NCBI RefSeq assembly: GCF_963082655.1
Contig: NC_081553.1
Coordinates: 38,715,445-38,779,444 of the forward strand
Reading direction: 5' to 3'
Length of the DNA stretch: 64,000 nucleotides
From: Stomoxys calcitrans
Taxonomy: Eukaryota > Arthropoda > Insecta > Diptera > Muscidae
Below, piece by piece: positions 1-12,667 of this stretch. Position numbers and translations under genes: made by a program. The notes below the pieces were generated by a model, which worked only from the letters and a program-made list of their open reading frames with translations, was not told where the DNA came from and searched no databases. The first letter of the stretch is position 1; each line of letters begins with the position of its first letter.

Positions 1-840
1 AGTAATCTAACATAAAAAAATAAATAAAAAAAAATTATAATAAATTAAAAAAAAAAAAATTGATCAACTTTTTGCAATTTTCAAAAACTTCCATACAGGG
101 TGGACCATCTAGCGGGTTTTCAATTTTAAATGAGTCACCCCATACATCTTGATATAAGTTTAAGTTTTCTAGTTTCCTGTCTTAATGAATTTCCCTGCAT
201 TTTGTTTTTCCTTCTTCTTAGCTTTCATGTTTAAATTTTCTCTATCTCTTCAGTTTTGTGTTGTAATCATTTTAAATTATTTTTAATCAAAACAATTAAA
301 ATTCATCAATTTCAAAACCTAACAACCACAACTGTCCACTAAATATTTCTTGTCGTATTTTCAATTTTTATTCGACTTTTTTTTTTTTTTGTAATTTTTT
401 TTTTTCTCTACTCGCGTTTCGACTTGCTCGGAAATAAATTTAATTCTCGCCATAAATATAAAGCGTTAACATTTAAACAAAAGCATTTTTTCTATGCAAT
501 TTAATTACAACAACAACAACAACAAGCACTAAGGCAGTCACAACATTGAGCATTTGTTGTAATGTATTAAGATATTTTAATAGCAGCCACAAAACGCTCA
601 TATGTAATGGACGAGGAGAAGAAAGTCTACCAAAAACGACAAATGGCTAGTAGTAGAGTGACGGCGTCGGCAACGGCGGCGCCTTGCCACAATTTAGAAA
701 TGTCAAATGTACAACAATTGTGCCAATAGATGAAGACTAGGCGGAAAATAATGGGATTGAAAGGAAAAACAAAATTTACACACATACGACATTTGATGAA
801 AGAGAAAAGAAAGGGTTTGTCATTTTTATCATAGAAATTT
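1..840. other. Unique AT-rich intronic sequence
   Basis: No supported gene. It contains a CAA-repeat stretch near 508-530 and a relatively GC-rich patch at 600-700. Nothing here looks like the repeat families seen elsewhere in the window. Confidence 0.5.
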
Positions 841-1065
841 AAAAAAAAAATAATTTAAATATATTAAAAAATAATACTAAATAAATTTAAAAAAAAAAAT
901 AAAAAAAAGAAAAAAAATTTAAAAAAAATAAAAAAAATATAATGAAACAAAAAACAAAATAATATGTAAAAAAGAAGATGAAAAATAATGGCAGAAATAA
1001 TAAATTAATTAATAAACAGTTTATTATTAAACATGTAATACAAAAGTAAAATAAAAAATAATAAG

Positions 1066-1738
1066 AAAAATAAAATAAAATAAAATAAAATAAAATAAAA
1101 TAAAATAAAATAAAATAAAATAAAATAAAATAAAATAAAATAAAATAAAAATAAAGTAAAATAAAATGAAATAAAATAAAATAAAATAAAAAACAAAATA
1201 AAATAAAACAAAATAAAATAAAATAAAATAAAATAAAATAAAATAAAATAAAATTAAATAAAATAAAATAAAATAAAATAAAATAAAATAAAATAAAATA
1301 AAATAAAATAAAATTAAATTAAATTAAATTAAATTAAATAAAATAAAATAAAATAAAATAAAATAAAATAAAATTAAATAAAATAAAATAAAATAAAATA
1401 AAATAAAATAAAATAAAATAAAATAAAATAAAATAAAATAAAATAAAATAAAATAAAATAAAATAAAATAAAACAAAATAAAATAAAATAAAATAAAATA
1501 AAATAAAATAAAATAAAATAAAATAAAATAAAATAAAATAAAATAAAATAAAATAAAATAAAATAAAATAAAATAAAATAAAATAAAATAAAATAAAATA
1601 AAATAAAATAAAATAAAATAAAATAAAATAAAATAAAATAAAATAAAATAAAATAAAATAAAATAAAATAAAATAAAATAAAATAAAATAAAATAAAATA
1701 AAATAAAATAAAATAAAATAATATAAAATAAAAGTAAA
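1066..1738. repeat. (AAAAT)n pentanucleotide microsatellite, about 670 bp
   Basis: Roughly 130 nearly uninterrupted AAAAT units. There are short interruptions at about 1150-1210, and AAATT variants at 1250, 1310-1340 and 1370. On the minus strand it gives long artificial open frames of repeated Phe/Ile/Leu/Tyr, which are not genes. Its A-rich flanks (840-1065) look like degraded extensions. Confidence 0.97.
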
Positions 1739-1799
1739 AAAAATTAAATTAGAAAATTCCTGTAAAAATATGATAAAAAAAATTTTATTAAAAAGAATA

Positions 1800-2270
1800 T
1801 AAAAAATTAAATTTTTATATTGTTTCTTCCAAATCTTATGCAATATGAGTCAAATGGAGGCAAATATTGAGAGCAAAAATTGATTAGTCTTTTTTCATTG
1901 CCAATGTTGTTGCCAGCACCAGGAAGCGTTTAGACAGCTTAGTATTAGCTTGGAAAAAATATCAAATTAGATATTCTTTTTTCTTTCAAAGTCATTATGA
2001 CAGCTTAACCAAAAACTTTAAAAAATAAAAAAAAATTCGGTACAAAATGATAGAAAAAATATTCTTCTCCAATTCTTATATTGTTTCTTTCAAATCTTTT
2101 GCAATTTAAGTTAAATGGAGTCGTTTATTGAGAACAAAAATTGATTAGTCTTTCTTTCAGTACCAGGTAGCGGTTAGACAGCTTAGTAATATTAGCTTGG
2201 GAAAAATATCATATTAAATAAATGTTTGTTCTTCCAAAATCATTATGACAGCATAACCAAAAACTTATTT
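1800..2270 (+). repeat. Two-copy tandem duplication (about 260 bp) containing the 20-bp motif
   Basis: The words TATTGTTTCTTYCAAATCTT, TTTAGACAGCTTAGT and AGCTTGG occur in the same order twice, about 260 bp apart. Each copy carries the motif (1866-1885 and 2127-2146). The flanks are more diverged than the motif. Confidence 0.8.
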
Positions 2271-2326
2271 CCCATTGCCCTTAAAATTAAATTTTAAATA
2301 ATTTATTAATTTTTCCTTATATTTGT

Positions 2327-4105
2327 TTACCCTGCACCACTACTGTGGTACATAGTATTGTAGCTTAGTGCATTTGTTTGTAATACCCAAAAGAAAAATT
2401 CATACCCCATTGATAAGAATACGAATGGACTCAAAATCAATTTCTGATTCGATTTAGCTGAGGGCTACAGCTAACTGTCCATGTCAATTTCTGTTAAAAG
2501 TACAGTTCACAATTTCCATCCGATCGTCCTCAAATTTGGCACAGGCATCTTTTTTGGCCTAAAAACACAGTCTATTGAAATTGTAAGAAATCGGGTCTGC
2601 TTTGGATTTAGCTTCCATATAGACCGATTTGGACAAACATTGCAATAAACATCGTCATCACTCATTTGTTCACTCATTCTCACCACATTTTGCACAAGGG
2701 ATTCTTCTACGACTCTCGACATTGTAAGTGAGTTTCATAGGAATCAGTTCAGCTTTAGTTATAACTACTGTAAATATATATCACCCAATTTTCACTTCTA
2801 GAGCCTTGGCAAGCGAATTTATCAACCCGTCTTTTCAAAATTTTGCAGAACTCTTTTCTTTCCAAATTCCACAATACCTTTGGATTTGGCTCGAAATCGT
2901 ATTAGATTGGAATATCGGTCCCATATATGTGTTGGATGTAAATCGGTTCAAATTTGGATATAGCTCCCATATAAATGTATCACCCGATTTTCACTTCTAG
3001 AGCCTTTGAAAGCGCATTTATCAACCGGTCTTCTCATAATATTGCGCAACACTTTATTCTTCAATTACCACATTATCTCTGGTGTTTTTTCGAAATTGGT
3101 TTAGTTTGGAATATAGCTCCCATATATATGTTTGATCGAAATCGGTTCAAATTTATATATCGCTCCCATACAAATGTATTGCCCGATTTTCACTTCCAGA
3201 GCCTTTGTAAGCGCATTTATCAAGAGGTCTTCTCCAAATTTTGCAGAACGCTTTCCTTCCCAAATTCCACAATACCTTTGCATTTTGGTCGAAATTGGTT
3301 TAGATTGGAATAGGGCTTCCATGTATATGTTTGATGGAAATCGGTTCAAATTTAAATATAGCTCCAATATAAATGTATCGCCCGCTTTTCACTTCTAGAG
3401 CTTTTGCACTTTTTTCTCCAACTACCACATTATCTCTAGGGTTTGGTCGAAATCGGTTCAGTTTTGGTTATAGTTTCCATATGTATGTTCGTGCGATTTG
3501 GACAAAAATTGCAATAACATTGTCATTTTTAACCAATTCCCGAAATTTTGCACGAAGAAATCTTCTATGGCTCTCGACACTACTGATGGCTTTGATAGAA
3601 ATCGGTACAGATTTTAATATAGCTTCCATTTATATGTTCGTCCAATTTAAACTAATACTGCATTATTTTAATGTTTAGTTAAACAATCCTCCCGAATTTT
3701 AATACGAAGGTTTCTCCTATAACTCTTCTGATCACTGGTGAATTCAAAAAAAAGAAACCGTTCAGATTTAGATATAGGAACTAGAAGGCATCTTTCTTCT
3801 TTTGTTCCTGTGTTATCACAATGGACGAAAACGTCTATGTGAAACTGATGGCAGAGTGCCATTTAAACCTATCCTAAGATATAGCTCCCGACTTTAGCTT
3901 ATAGGGTCTTTGCAAAACACATTTATCAACCAATCTACTCAAAATTTTGCACAATCTTTCATTCTTTATCTTCAGCAATATTGAAGTATGGAGGTCGAAC
4001 TTTCAAATTCAAATAAATTTTAATTTCCAAGACTTAGTCTGCGTAACCAATGTAGAGTAGGTTAGAGTCGGCTTTGCCTGCATCTAGACCTTCATTGCTT
4101 GTTTT
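2327..4105 (+). mobile_element. Divergent non-autonomous rolling-circle-like repeat, subfamily C, copy 1
   Basis: It starts TACCCTGCACCACTACTGTGG and ends near GGCTTTGCC...TTCATTGCTTGTTTT, like the related copy at 14300-15124. The interior repeats blocks with GCTCCCATATA, GGTTCAAATTT and CGATTTTCACTTC. Equivalent points at 2963, 3162 and 3361, and at 3116 and 3315, are 199 bp apart. Several short open frames in both directions are by-products of the repeat. The GTCC microsatellite seen in related elements has mostly decayed here. Confidence 0.7.
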
Positions 4106-5270
4106 AATTTGGAAAATGTTCTAAATGTTTTCTTACCTTACCTCACCCCACCTTCTCACATTTCTGTCTTTCTTATATCATTTACAAAATTAATTTCTTT
4201 CTACCACCTTCACCATAATAATTTCTTAGACTTTATTTCTTCAATACTTTCTTGGTTCTGTTTTTTTTTTTTTTGTTTTTCAACTTACCTACGTTTAAAC
4301 TCTAGAAAATCCCACGAATATCTTTCCCTTTAACTTTGAATAGAGAGCATACAACAACGGCAATAAGTAAGCAACACATTTTCCTGAATAGGGAGTTCTT
4401 TCTGGCTGGACGCAGCAAGTCAAGAACTAATGAAAACTGAAAAACTCGTTAGGGTTTTAGATTTTATAATTTATACTTATATAAATTTTAACGTCACGCT
4501 ATTTAAAAGTGCATTTATGCTTAAGGAAAAAGTTTTTTTTTCTTTTTCTTATTTAGACTGATGGGGCTCACACTGTTTCTGTTTCTGTGTATGGTTGTAT
4601 GGCTGACTCTTTGTCTGTCCATACAACGAAATGTCCCAGTATCTTATGATTACAAAAAAAGAGTTGGGTTTGCCTGAATGCCCGGAATATTGCTTGCCTT
4701 GCCTGATTGCTTGGGCTTGCTGGCTGAGTGGCGGTATGGCAGTTTTAGCTTCTTGCCTCTTCTACTTATGGGCTTCATCATTATCACCAAAGACAAACCA
4801 AACTGCAACAACTACAACAACAGAAAGAGCACTACCAACTGTAGAAAATTAACAAAACCATTTGGCTTAAGATCTAATGACCTGATTACTTAATTGAACA
4901 GCTCCGACCAAAATGCAAGAAAAAAAAATTAACAAAAAACACACAAAGGCTATATGCCTCGAAATAACAGAACAAAAAAAAAGGAAAAAGAAAAAAGTGG
5001 CGGCGTTGGCGACGAAAACGCTTAATTTTAAATGAATGCATTTTCAACGCAGTTTCAACCAAAAACAAAAACTGAAAATCAAGCAAAAACTGTAAAGAAA
5101 ATGCGTTCAATGGCATTTTCAATAAATTATGGTCTGCTTGTTGTGATTATAGGCAAATGAATGGGTTGAAAAGCCTGGCAGTGCTGAAAATAAACAATTT
5201 TCTGAAAAAAAAAACACCCAATTTTACAGATACCAAAATATTCAAAGACCCTATTCTAAAAAGAGATTTT
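4106..5270. other. Unique intronic sequence
   Basis: AT-rich, with no recognised repeat or credible coding region. Short open frames at 4631-4893 lack any family resemblance and overlap in different frames. Confidence 0.5.
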
Positions 5271-5274
5271 TTTG

Positions 5275-6100
5275 TACGTCCCCTAAGCTTAAGAGATAGT
5301 TTGGGAACATGTGCTAGGAAAAAGGATTGATTGCTGATTAAGAAGGCTAAAGAGAACTCATAAATGTATATAAATACTTAAAAAAAGTTTAAACACAACT
5401 TTTTTTGAGAACTTTGAATTTTGGCTGGAGTTTAAATTTTATTGAGAACAAAAATTGATTGATTTTTGATAATAGTTCTTAAAATGATATGGAGATATGA
5501 AGTTTATGGTTAGCATTCCCTTATTCTGGATTTTTCCGCATTTTCTGATTATTTTATTGTGTCATTAGATTTTATGCTAGGAAAAAGGATTGATTGCTGA
5601 TTAAGGAGGCTAAAGATAACTCATAAATGTATATAAATACTTAAAAAAAGTTTCAACACAACTTCTTTCGAGAACTTTGAATATTGGCTGGAGTTTAAAT
5701 TTTATTGAGAACAAAAATTGATTGATTTTTGATAATAGTTCTTAAAATGATATGGAGATATGAAGTTTATGGTTAGCATTCCCCAATTCTGGATTTTCCG
5801 CATTTTCTGATTATTTTATTGTGTCACTAGATTTTATGTTAGGAAAAAGGATTGATTGCTGATTAAGGAGGCTAAAGAGAACTCATAAATGTATATAAAT
5901 ACTTAAAAAAAGTTTAAACACAACTTTTTTTGAGAACTTTGAATATTGGTGGGAGTTTAAATTTTATTGAGAACAAAAATTTATTAATTTTTGATAATAG
6001 TTCTTAAAATTATAAGGAGATATGAAGGTTATGGTTAGCATTCCCTTATTCTGGAGTTTTCCGCATTTTCTGATTATTTTATTGTGTCATTAGATTTTAA
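5275..6100 (+). repeat. Three-copy tandem array, period about 262 bp, with the 20-bp motif
   Basis: Three consecutive units share AGGAAAAAGGATTGATTGCT, a motif copy, GATAATAGTTCTTAAAAT and TTTCCGCATTTTCTGATTA. Motif copies are at 5441, 5704 and 5966, spaced 263 and 262 bp. Units are about 95% alike by eye, so the duplication is recent. Confidence 0.93.
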
Positions 6101-6203
6101 CATTGAGCTTAAACTTGAATCGGACTGCACTCCTTGATATGTGAGAAGTTTGCCCCTGTTCCTTATTGGTATGTTCATGGGCAAAATTTGTATTTGCATT
6201 AGA
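6097..6203 (+). repeat. 5'-truncated SINE tail
   Basis: It matches the 3' half of the tRNA-derived SINE: CATTGAGCTTAAACTTGAAT, then GTGAGAAGTTTGCCCC, then TGTTCATGGGCAAAATTTG. The tRNA-like head is absent. A motif copy follows 40 bp later at 6243. Confidence 0.8.
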
Positions 6204-6429
6204 TTTTTTTTCCTAGAATATATGAAAGTGATGAAAACATTTATTGAGAACAAAAGTTGATTAGTTTTTCGTTATGATTTTTAAAATGACAAGGAATAAG
6301 ATGTTTACATTTGGTTTTCTTATTTTCTTGATTTTTGTTTTTGCATTTTCAGTTTTTTATTTTGTCATTTGGTTTTTTCTAAAGCTATAAGTGAAGAAAA
6401 TATTTATTGAGAACAAAAATTGATTAGTT

Positions 6430-8080
6430 TGTTTTTTCAAACACAATGTGGCCAACATTAGTGGTTAGTATTGGATGGGCTTTAATGACCTGCCATTAGA
6501 GAGTAAAATATTTAGTACAAAATCTTTGGACTTTCGCATTGGTTAGCCGATCACTTTACAGGCCCCGATGTTTCTCAATAACCAGGCAAATAGTTTATGG
6601 TTTATGGGATTATTCAATAATCCAGAGTTCCACCTGGTTTCAGCTATTTTAAGTTGTATACCATCTGCCCACTCCTCAGCTTCAATGTTTAGTTATGCTG
6701 CCACAATAAGTCTTCAATGAAAGTTTCCAAGGTATTTATTATAAATATCTATGGAATCCGTTCTTCTACAAGTATCATCTAAAGTTCTCAATTTTCCAAA
6801 GCTCTCATCATAAATCTTACCCTGAGTAGTTTCAAGACTTCTTAACGACAATTTGTACAACATTTTCACACATTTAAAAACGCTATACTTCAGAATTTTA
6901 TTTTAATAGCTTTGCTCTTCCTTTCATTTCATACCTGTGTCTCACTTCAAAATTTAATGTACGTAGAGGGAGTCTATATCAAATTCAGTCATACTGAGTT
7001 TCTTGTTTAAAATAATCAAAGAAAAAAAAAAAGAGAAATATAAATATTTTTAATTTATACTGTCTTGTTTCAAAGAATTAATTTGCCATGTATTGTTATG
7101 AGAGATTTTTTTTATGTTGTTGCTGTTGTTGTGTATTGTATTGCTTATGATCTGGTTGCGGGGTTTGGTTCTACTGCGAAAAAAAATCAGAAAAAAAACT
7201 TCTGTGTTCCAGTAAGAAACCTTAATGACTTTGATTAAAAACAATCTTAAGAGTAAATGATTTCAGAAAATGAAATGGCACCCCCCGCCGAGTTAAAGCA
7301 TTTTAAATGTTGTTAAAAACACACACCGTCTCCAGCGACATACATATAGAAAGATACAAACATACAAAGAAATATAGAAAAAAAAAATAATCTTTCAATA
7401 TGGTATATGAAGAGTAGAGAATAAGTTACCTATAAGGAATTTTTATAAGCACAGCAAAAGTATGGATTGTATAATAACAATAATCATCGTCGTCATCATC
7501 ATCATCATCGCTGTCTTGCTCGTTGTGATAATAAAGCATATTAATATCAATGTACAAACTTGGCAAAAGTATTTTTATATATTTTTTTTTTTTTGTTTCT
7601 ACTAAATCGCCAAGTTTCAGTTAATTAAAAATCTGCAAGAAAAAAAGTCCCCTAAACCAGAACCGTTGTAGAAGTACAAAAAAAAATTTGCTAAAGTGAA
7701 TGTCGGCTCGACTTTGGGGAGCAGTCAAAATTAATGGTTAAAGATCTGCGGGAGAGGTGTTATTATTTTATTTGGAATCAATGATTTTTTCATTGGGTTT
7801 TTGTGCATAATGACAAATTTAGACGTTATTCCATCAAATGGATTAATTATACAATACAAAATTCGAAAAGGTCAATGTTCGATAATGAAATTTCAAATGC
7901 AACCTTGAAAAAAGCAATGCAGCTCTGGCAAAAAAGAAGAATGAAAGGGAGAAGGGGTTACCAAACTAAAGAGAAATATGTGAACAAAAATGAAAATTAA
8001 GTATATGTTAATGAAATAAAAAAAGAAGAAGAAAAAAAAACAAGGGAAAGTTTTCTTAAGAGTCTAACAAGTTGAAATTC
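6430..8080. other. Unique intronic sequence with an ATC microsatellite
   Basis: No repeat family or gene recognised. A short ATC-type microsatellite lies at 7484-7512. Runs of A occur at 7021-7034 and 7379-7388. Confidence 0.5.
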
Positions 8081-8109
8081 TAATGCATTATTGGCCTATA
8101 GGTCAGATT

Positions 8110-8412
8110 TGACAAATGTTGGCCATGAACATTCCACTAAGGAACAGGTGAAAACTTCTCACCTATCAATGAGTGCAATCCGATTCAAGTTTTAAGCTCA
8201 ATGATAAGTGACCTCCTTTTTATAGCCGAGTCCGAAAGGCATGCCGCAGTGCGACACCACTTTGGAGAGAAGCTTTAAATGGCATATTACCTCACAAATG
8301 TTGCCAGCATTAGGAGGAGAAAACCACCGCTGAAAAATTTTTCTGGTGGCCTCGCCAGGATTCGAACCCAGTCGTTCAGCATCATAGGCGGGCATGCTAA
8401 CCACTGCGCTAC
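8110..8412 (-). mobile_element. tRNA-derived SINE, full-length or nearly so
   Basis: On the minus strand, a tRNA-like A box (near 8402-8411) and a B box GGTTCGAATCC (8358-8368) are followed by the family body (GGTGGTTTTC, GTGAGGTA-like, GGACTCGGCTATAAAAAGG) and tail (TTCCTTAGTGGAATGTTCAT). Internal pol III promoter boxes are the hallmark of tRNA-SINEs. It lies opposite to the copy at 8557. Confidence 0.88.
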
Positions 8413-8556
8413 AAATGAAAAACTCCCTGCCGCTCTGAAGGACGGACTTTATATGCCATGATGCTGACGAAGACCCAGACCAACAGCGCAGCAATTTTTA
8501 GGATTTTGAATACTGGTTAAAATTTATTGAGAACAAAAATTGGTTGATTCTAGTGT

Positions 8557-8853
8557 AAATCTCAGAGGTTAACTTGCCTGCCTATGACCCTCAACGCCTG
8601 GACTCGAGTCCCGGCGGGAACATCAGCCATAAAAATATTTTTCGGCGGTGGTTATCCCCTCCTAATGCTGGCGACTTTTGTAACATACTATGACATGTAA
8701 AAACTTCTTCGTAAAGTGGTGTCGCACTGGTGGGGCATGCCGACGGGGCTGTAAAAAAGAAATCCCATATCATTGAGCTTAAACTTGAACCGGACAGCAA
8801 TCATTGAAATGTGGGAAGTTTGCCGCCATTCCCCAATGCAATGGGCAAATTTT
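8557..8853 (+). mobile_element. tRNA-derived SINE, diverged copy
   Basis: The head is degraded: AGAGGTTAACTTGCCTGCCTATGACCC, then a B-box-like GGACTCGAGTCCC. The body has GGCGGTGGTTATCCCC, CTAATGCTGGCGAC and GTGTCGCACTG, and the tail has CATTGAGCTTAAACTTGAA and GTGGGAAGTTTGCC. Together with the minus copy at 8110-8412 it makes an inverted pair about 145 bp apart. A motif copy follows at 8899. Confidence 0.82.
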
Positions 8854-8919
8854 TAAAAAATTTTAAATCATAAGGAGATATGAAGTTAAGATTTTTTTAT
8901 TGAGAACAAAAATTGATTC

Positions 8920-10410
8920 GTTTGTTTTTCCAAATACTATGTGGCCATTATTAGTGATTTGTTAAGCGATTGAGATTTGCTTACCAAATGTAGTCCTCCT
9001 GCTATCATCAAATAAAAACATTAGCTAATTTTGGTATTTTTTTTTTAATCAAAGATTTTAAAAAAGCACCTCATATGATTTTTCGTAAAAAGTTTTAACA
9101 TTATATTATTTTTTTATGTTTTGTTTAATAATATTATTTTTTCTTAATTCCAAAAGCTCATGTTTACAATTAAAATTTTTTTTTTTATTTTTTCGCTATG
9201 CTTTTCTTTTTTTTTAGACCTTTTGTATTATTTTTAGACCTTTTGTATAATTTTTTCATATATTTCTGAATTTCGATTTTTTGGTAAATTTTTTTCCTTT
9301 TGTCATTTTGTTGGAGGCGATCTCCACAGAAAATATATAAAAAAAAACAATAATAACCGAAAAAACCCAACATAAATACAAAAAAATATTTTTTTTCTTC
9401 AAAAAACACAACAAGATGAGATGAAACCAAAAAAAAAAAAAAAATTACGAAAAATACAAAAATAAGCCTGAAACAAAAATCTTGAAACAATCCTACTCAA
9501 CAACAAGCAAAATCCCCCGAATGAACCGAAATATTTAACAGAAAAAAAAATACACTCATCTCCCGCTGTGCTAAAGTGATTTCATTGACTGTGTCTACAG
9601 ACAGCCAAAACAGACAGGCGAACAAACTGATGGCAGACAAAAGGATGGTATAGACAGACAGACAGATAGCCAAACAAGCCGGGGGTATGCACAGACGGAC
9701 GGACAGCCAAACAAGACAATTTAAGTTAAATTATTAATTTTTTTCTTCTTGTTTTAATATTTTTTCGTTTTTTTGGGAAAGAATTTAAAATTTTAATTTT
9801 GAAAAAAAAAGCTGCAACATAAAAACCACGACCTTTTCAGCCTCTTCAAAAACCAACTGACGCCATATTAATTTAGTTTCATGGGAGAGAAAACAAAAAC
9901 TGAAGGCTCAACTTACACCACCCATAAAGTGTTTTAAATTGCAAAACTATATGAAAAAAAATAACAAATCAGAGAAAAAAACTTCCAACCCCTTTATAAA
10001 GCAAATTCACAGTTTGCTGAGAGTTCCATGAAGAGCAATTGAAAATGGATGCTGTCTATTATGCATCTTTGCTTGCTTTATAATTCTATAGCAATGATGC
10101 GTTTAATTTTGTCATCGATCTTCATCGCCATTCACCGCCTGGCCTCTAGACAGATAGCACATATCTTTTGTCTTATTGCAAATCTCTTTGTTGTGTGTTT
10201 AATTTTTTTCGTCGAATGTAAAAATAAAAGCACAAACTATCAGAAATATTTTGTGAGCGAATTGTATTCTGTTTAGATTTTTTGTTTTATATATAATTTG
10301 GGTTCCTGGGGTTAATTCATGAGCAATTTTACAACAAATATTTAGGAACAAAGTGTTTTTGGCTAGTGAAATGCCATGTGATGTACACAAATATCTTAAT
10401 TCTTATTTTA
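8920..10410. other. AT-rich unique intron with a CAGA-rich tract
   Basis: 9000-9540 is extremely A/T-rich. At 9598-9718 there is an imperfect (CAGA)n/(GACGGACA)n tract. 9720-10410 looks like unique sequence. No gene is supported. Confidence 0.5.
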
Positions 10411-10514
10411 AGAAAATTTTATTGAGAACAAAAATTGATTCCATTTATATATCACATATATATTTTAGTTATAAATCAACTATTTTGTATTCAAACTTCT
10501 CTCATAGACCTATT

Positions 10515-10690
10515 TAAGCTTAACTCAATGACAAGGGTATCCTTTTTGTAGCCCCAAGGGAAATATGCTTCTTGGGATGGGTAAAGTGACCATCTGGCTC
10601 TCACAACTGTTGCCTGTAGGTGGATAATTTTGCCTAGAAATGATTTCATTGCTCTCACCTGGGCTTAAACCCAGAAGGGTTAAGGTGTCT
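10515..10690 (-). repeat. Highly diverged SINE fragment (tentative)
   Basis: AGCTTAACTCAATGACAAGGGTATCC resembles the reverse complement of the SINE tail. TTGCC...GGATAATTTTGCC...CTGGGCTTAAACCCAGAAG is in the expected order for body and B box. Divergence is high, so this is a weak call. Confidence 0.4.
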
Positions 10691-11017
10691 AGAACTTTGA
10701 AAGCCTTAGATGACTTAAATAAAAAAAATTATTGAGAACAAAAATTGATTCTTCGTTAATCAAAGTGAATCCACTTTATAGTGGTGATTTGAACATTGCA
10801 GTTTTTTAGTCTTCATCACACAAAAATGTCACTCTGCAATACTACAGTCGGGCTGGACTATAAGTGAGTTAATCCCTCTATACCAAAGGTTTCCTGCATC
10901 TCATCAATGGGATGTTCGTGGCAATATTTTGCATTTGAACGGAATCTATGGTTTAAGGCCAAATCGTAGGAAATCTTCCTAGGTAATTCAGTTTTGTATG
11001 CTACTTCTCTAGAACCC

Positions 11018-11293
11018 ACCGTAGCGCTTAGGTTAGCATACCCGCCTATGACGCTGAACACCTGAGTTTGCCGAGATCATCAGAAAATGTCGCCTTTCTA
11101 ATCCTGGCGACATTTGTGAGGTACTATACCATGTACAAATTTCTTTCAAAGATTTGTCGCCCTGCGGCACGCCGTTTGGACTCGGCTATGAAAAGAAGAT
11201 CTTTTATATTAAGCTCAAACTTGAGCACCCATTGATATGTGAGAAGTTTGCCCCCTGTTTCATAAAACAAAGTTCGTGGGAAAATTGGTATTG
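11018..11293 (+). mobile_element. tRNA-derived SINE with degenerate B box
   Basis: The head CCGTAGCGCTTAGGTTAGCA matches the family A-box region, but the B-box area (GAGTTTGCCGAGATC) is damaged. Body GGCGACATTTGTGAGGTACT and GCGGCACGCCGTTTGGACTC, and tail TTGATATGTGAGAAGTTTGC, follow in order. A second headless copy is attached directly downstream. Confidence 0.85.
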
Positions 11294-11296
11294 CGC

Positions 11297-11510
11297 CTCT
11301 TCTAATTCTAATCCCGGCGACATTTGTGAGGTACTATACCATGTAAAAATTTCTTTCAAAGATTTGTTGCGGCACGCCGTTCGGGCTCAGATATGAAAAG
11401 GAGATCTTTTATATTAAGCTCAAACTTGAGCACCCATTGATATGTGAGAACTTCGCCCAATGTTTCATAAAACAAAGTTCGTGGGAAAATTGGCATTGCG
11501 CTTCTTCTCT
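11297..11510 (+). repeat. Tandemly duplicated SINE body
   Basis: It repeats the preceding SINE from CCCGGCGACATTTGTGAGGT through CATAAAACAAAGTTCGTGGG. It keeps the private change ATAAAACAAAG of its neighbour, which indicates local tandem duplication, not a second insertion. Confidence 0.85.
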
Positions 11511-11586
11511 AAATGTTCGGCCCAATGTTTGAGCGGTCTCCCTCCACTTGATTTTTCCATCGCTGTTAGGGACTTCTCTAGATAGC

Positions 11587-11760
11587 TCCATTAGCCGAGT
11601 TGGCAGCGTGCTCGTACTGCCAGTGCGGGAGGTAGTGGATTCGGGTCCCTTTAGAGGTCTGTTATGTTACTACTGAGGTATCAGAATAGACTACAACCAT
11701 CTAAGTGAGCCAATTTAGAAAATAGTCTACCACTCTAACTTTACCTAAACTAGGGGAACA
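11587..11760 (+). mobile_element. Second tRNA-derived SINE family (candidate)
   Basis: TAGCCGAGTTGG at 11592-11603 matches a tRNA A box. GGATTCGGGTCCC about 35 bp later resembles a B box. The tail GTATCAGAATAGAC...CTAAGTGAGCCAA is matched by a fragment near 21468-21530. It is distinct from the main SINE family here. Confidence 0.6.
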
Positions 11761-11777
11761 TCTCTAGCGGGAGCAAA

Positions 11778-12093
11778 AATGTAAATTGCAAATTTTGCCC
11801 ATGAACATTCCACTAAGCAACGGGGGCAACTTCTCACATATCAATGAGTGCAGTCCGATTCAAGTTTAAGCTGAATGACAAGGGGCCTCCTTTTTATAGC
11901 CGAGTCCGAACGGCGTGCCACAGTGCGGCACCTCTTTGGAGAGAAGTTTTACATGGCATAGTACCTCACCAATGTTGCCAGCATTAGGAGGGGAAAACCA
12001 TCAATAAAAAATTTTTTTGATAGTCTCACCAGAATTCGAACCCAGGCGTTCAGCGTCATAGACGGACATGCTAACCTCTGCGCTACGGTGGCC
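11778..12093 (-). mobile_element. tRNA-derived SINE, full length
   Basis: Minus-strand copy with A box (near 12072-12082), B box as GAATTCGAACC on the plus strand, full body and tail. It is one of the best-preserved copies, in inverted orientation to those at 11018-11510. Some 3' tRNA-head bases differ (ATCAATAAAAAAT replaces the usual stretch). Confidence 0.9.
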
Positions 12094-12642
12094 TCTGTCT
12101 TTAATCTCCCAAGAACGGCTGCGAAGTTTAGTATCCTTCCATGTTTTTATTGCAAACTGTTCTTGGTTTTTTATGCATTCCACTGATTTTATTGAGAACA
12201 AAAATTGATTCAATTTTCCATTCATTTTTCCATACTCTTATCCTTTTGCAATATTCATATTCATCAACATAAACCACCATATTTTCACCTTCTAACCCTT
12301 TAACCTTTTCTTATATTCATCTCCTGGTAAACAACATTATAAAATTATCATCAAACAAGATTTGATTATGGAAAATTTTAAACATTTAGCTTTTAACAGC
12401 TATTAAGTTACCATCAAACTCTTTTTCTAATCCTTACACCCCCCTACGCAAAACAACAACAACTTTTGGTGAAATCTCAGTTAAATTATGTAAATTTACT
12501 CTCAACCGCCTGTAGAAGTTTGATGAGGGGGATGTTATATCAACTTTCCCCATTCTTTTTTTAATTTCAAAAATTTTATTCATTTTTCTCTCGCCCTGTT
12601 GGGTAATGAGTTTATGAATATGATAAAGACTTTTGTTTCAAT

Positions 12643-12667
12643 GGGGGGGGGGGGGGGGGGGGGGGGG
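12643..12667 (+). repeat. Uninterrupted G25 homopolymer
   Basis: Twenty-five consecutive G residues on the sense strand in otherwise AT-rich DNA. Such a run can form G-quadruplex DNA or RNA. Its length may be unreliable because sequencing of long G runs is error-prone. Confidence 0.9.

Noticed and set aside
1334..1843. 169-codon minus-strand open frame
   Set aside because: It is a read-through of the AAAAT microsatellite giving a five-residue Phe/Ile/Leu/Tyr cycle.
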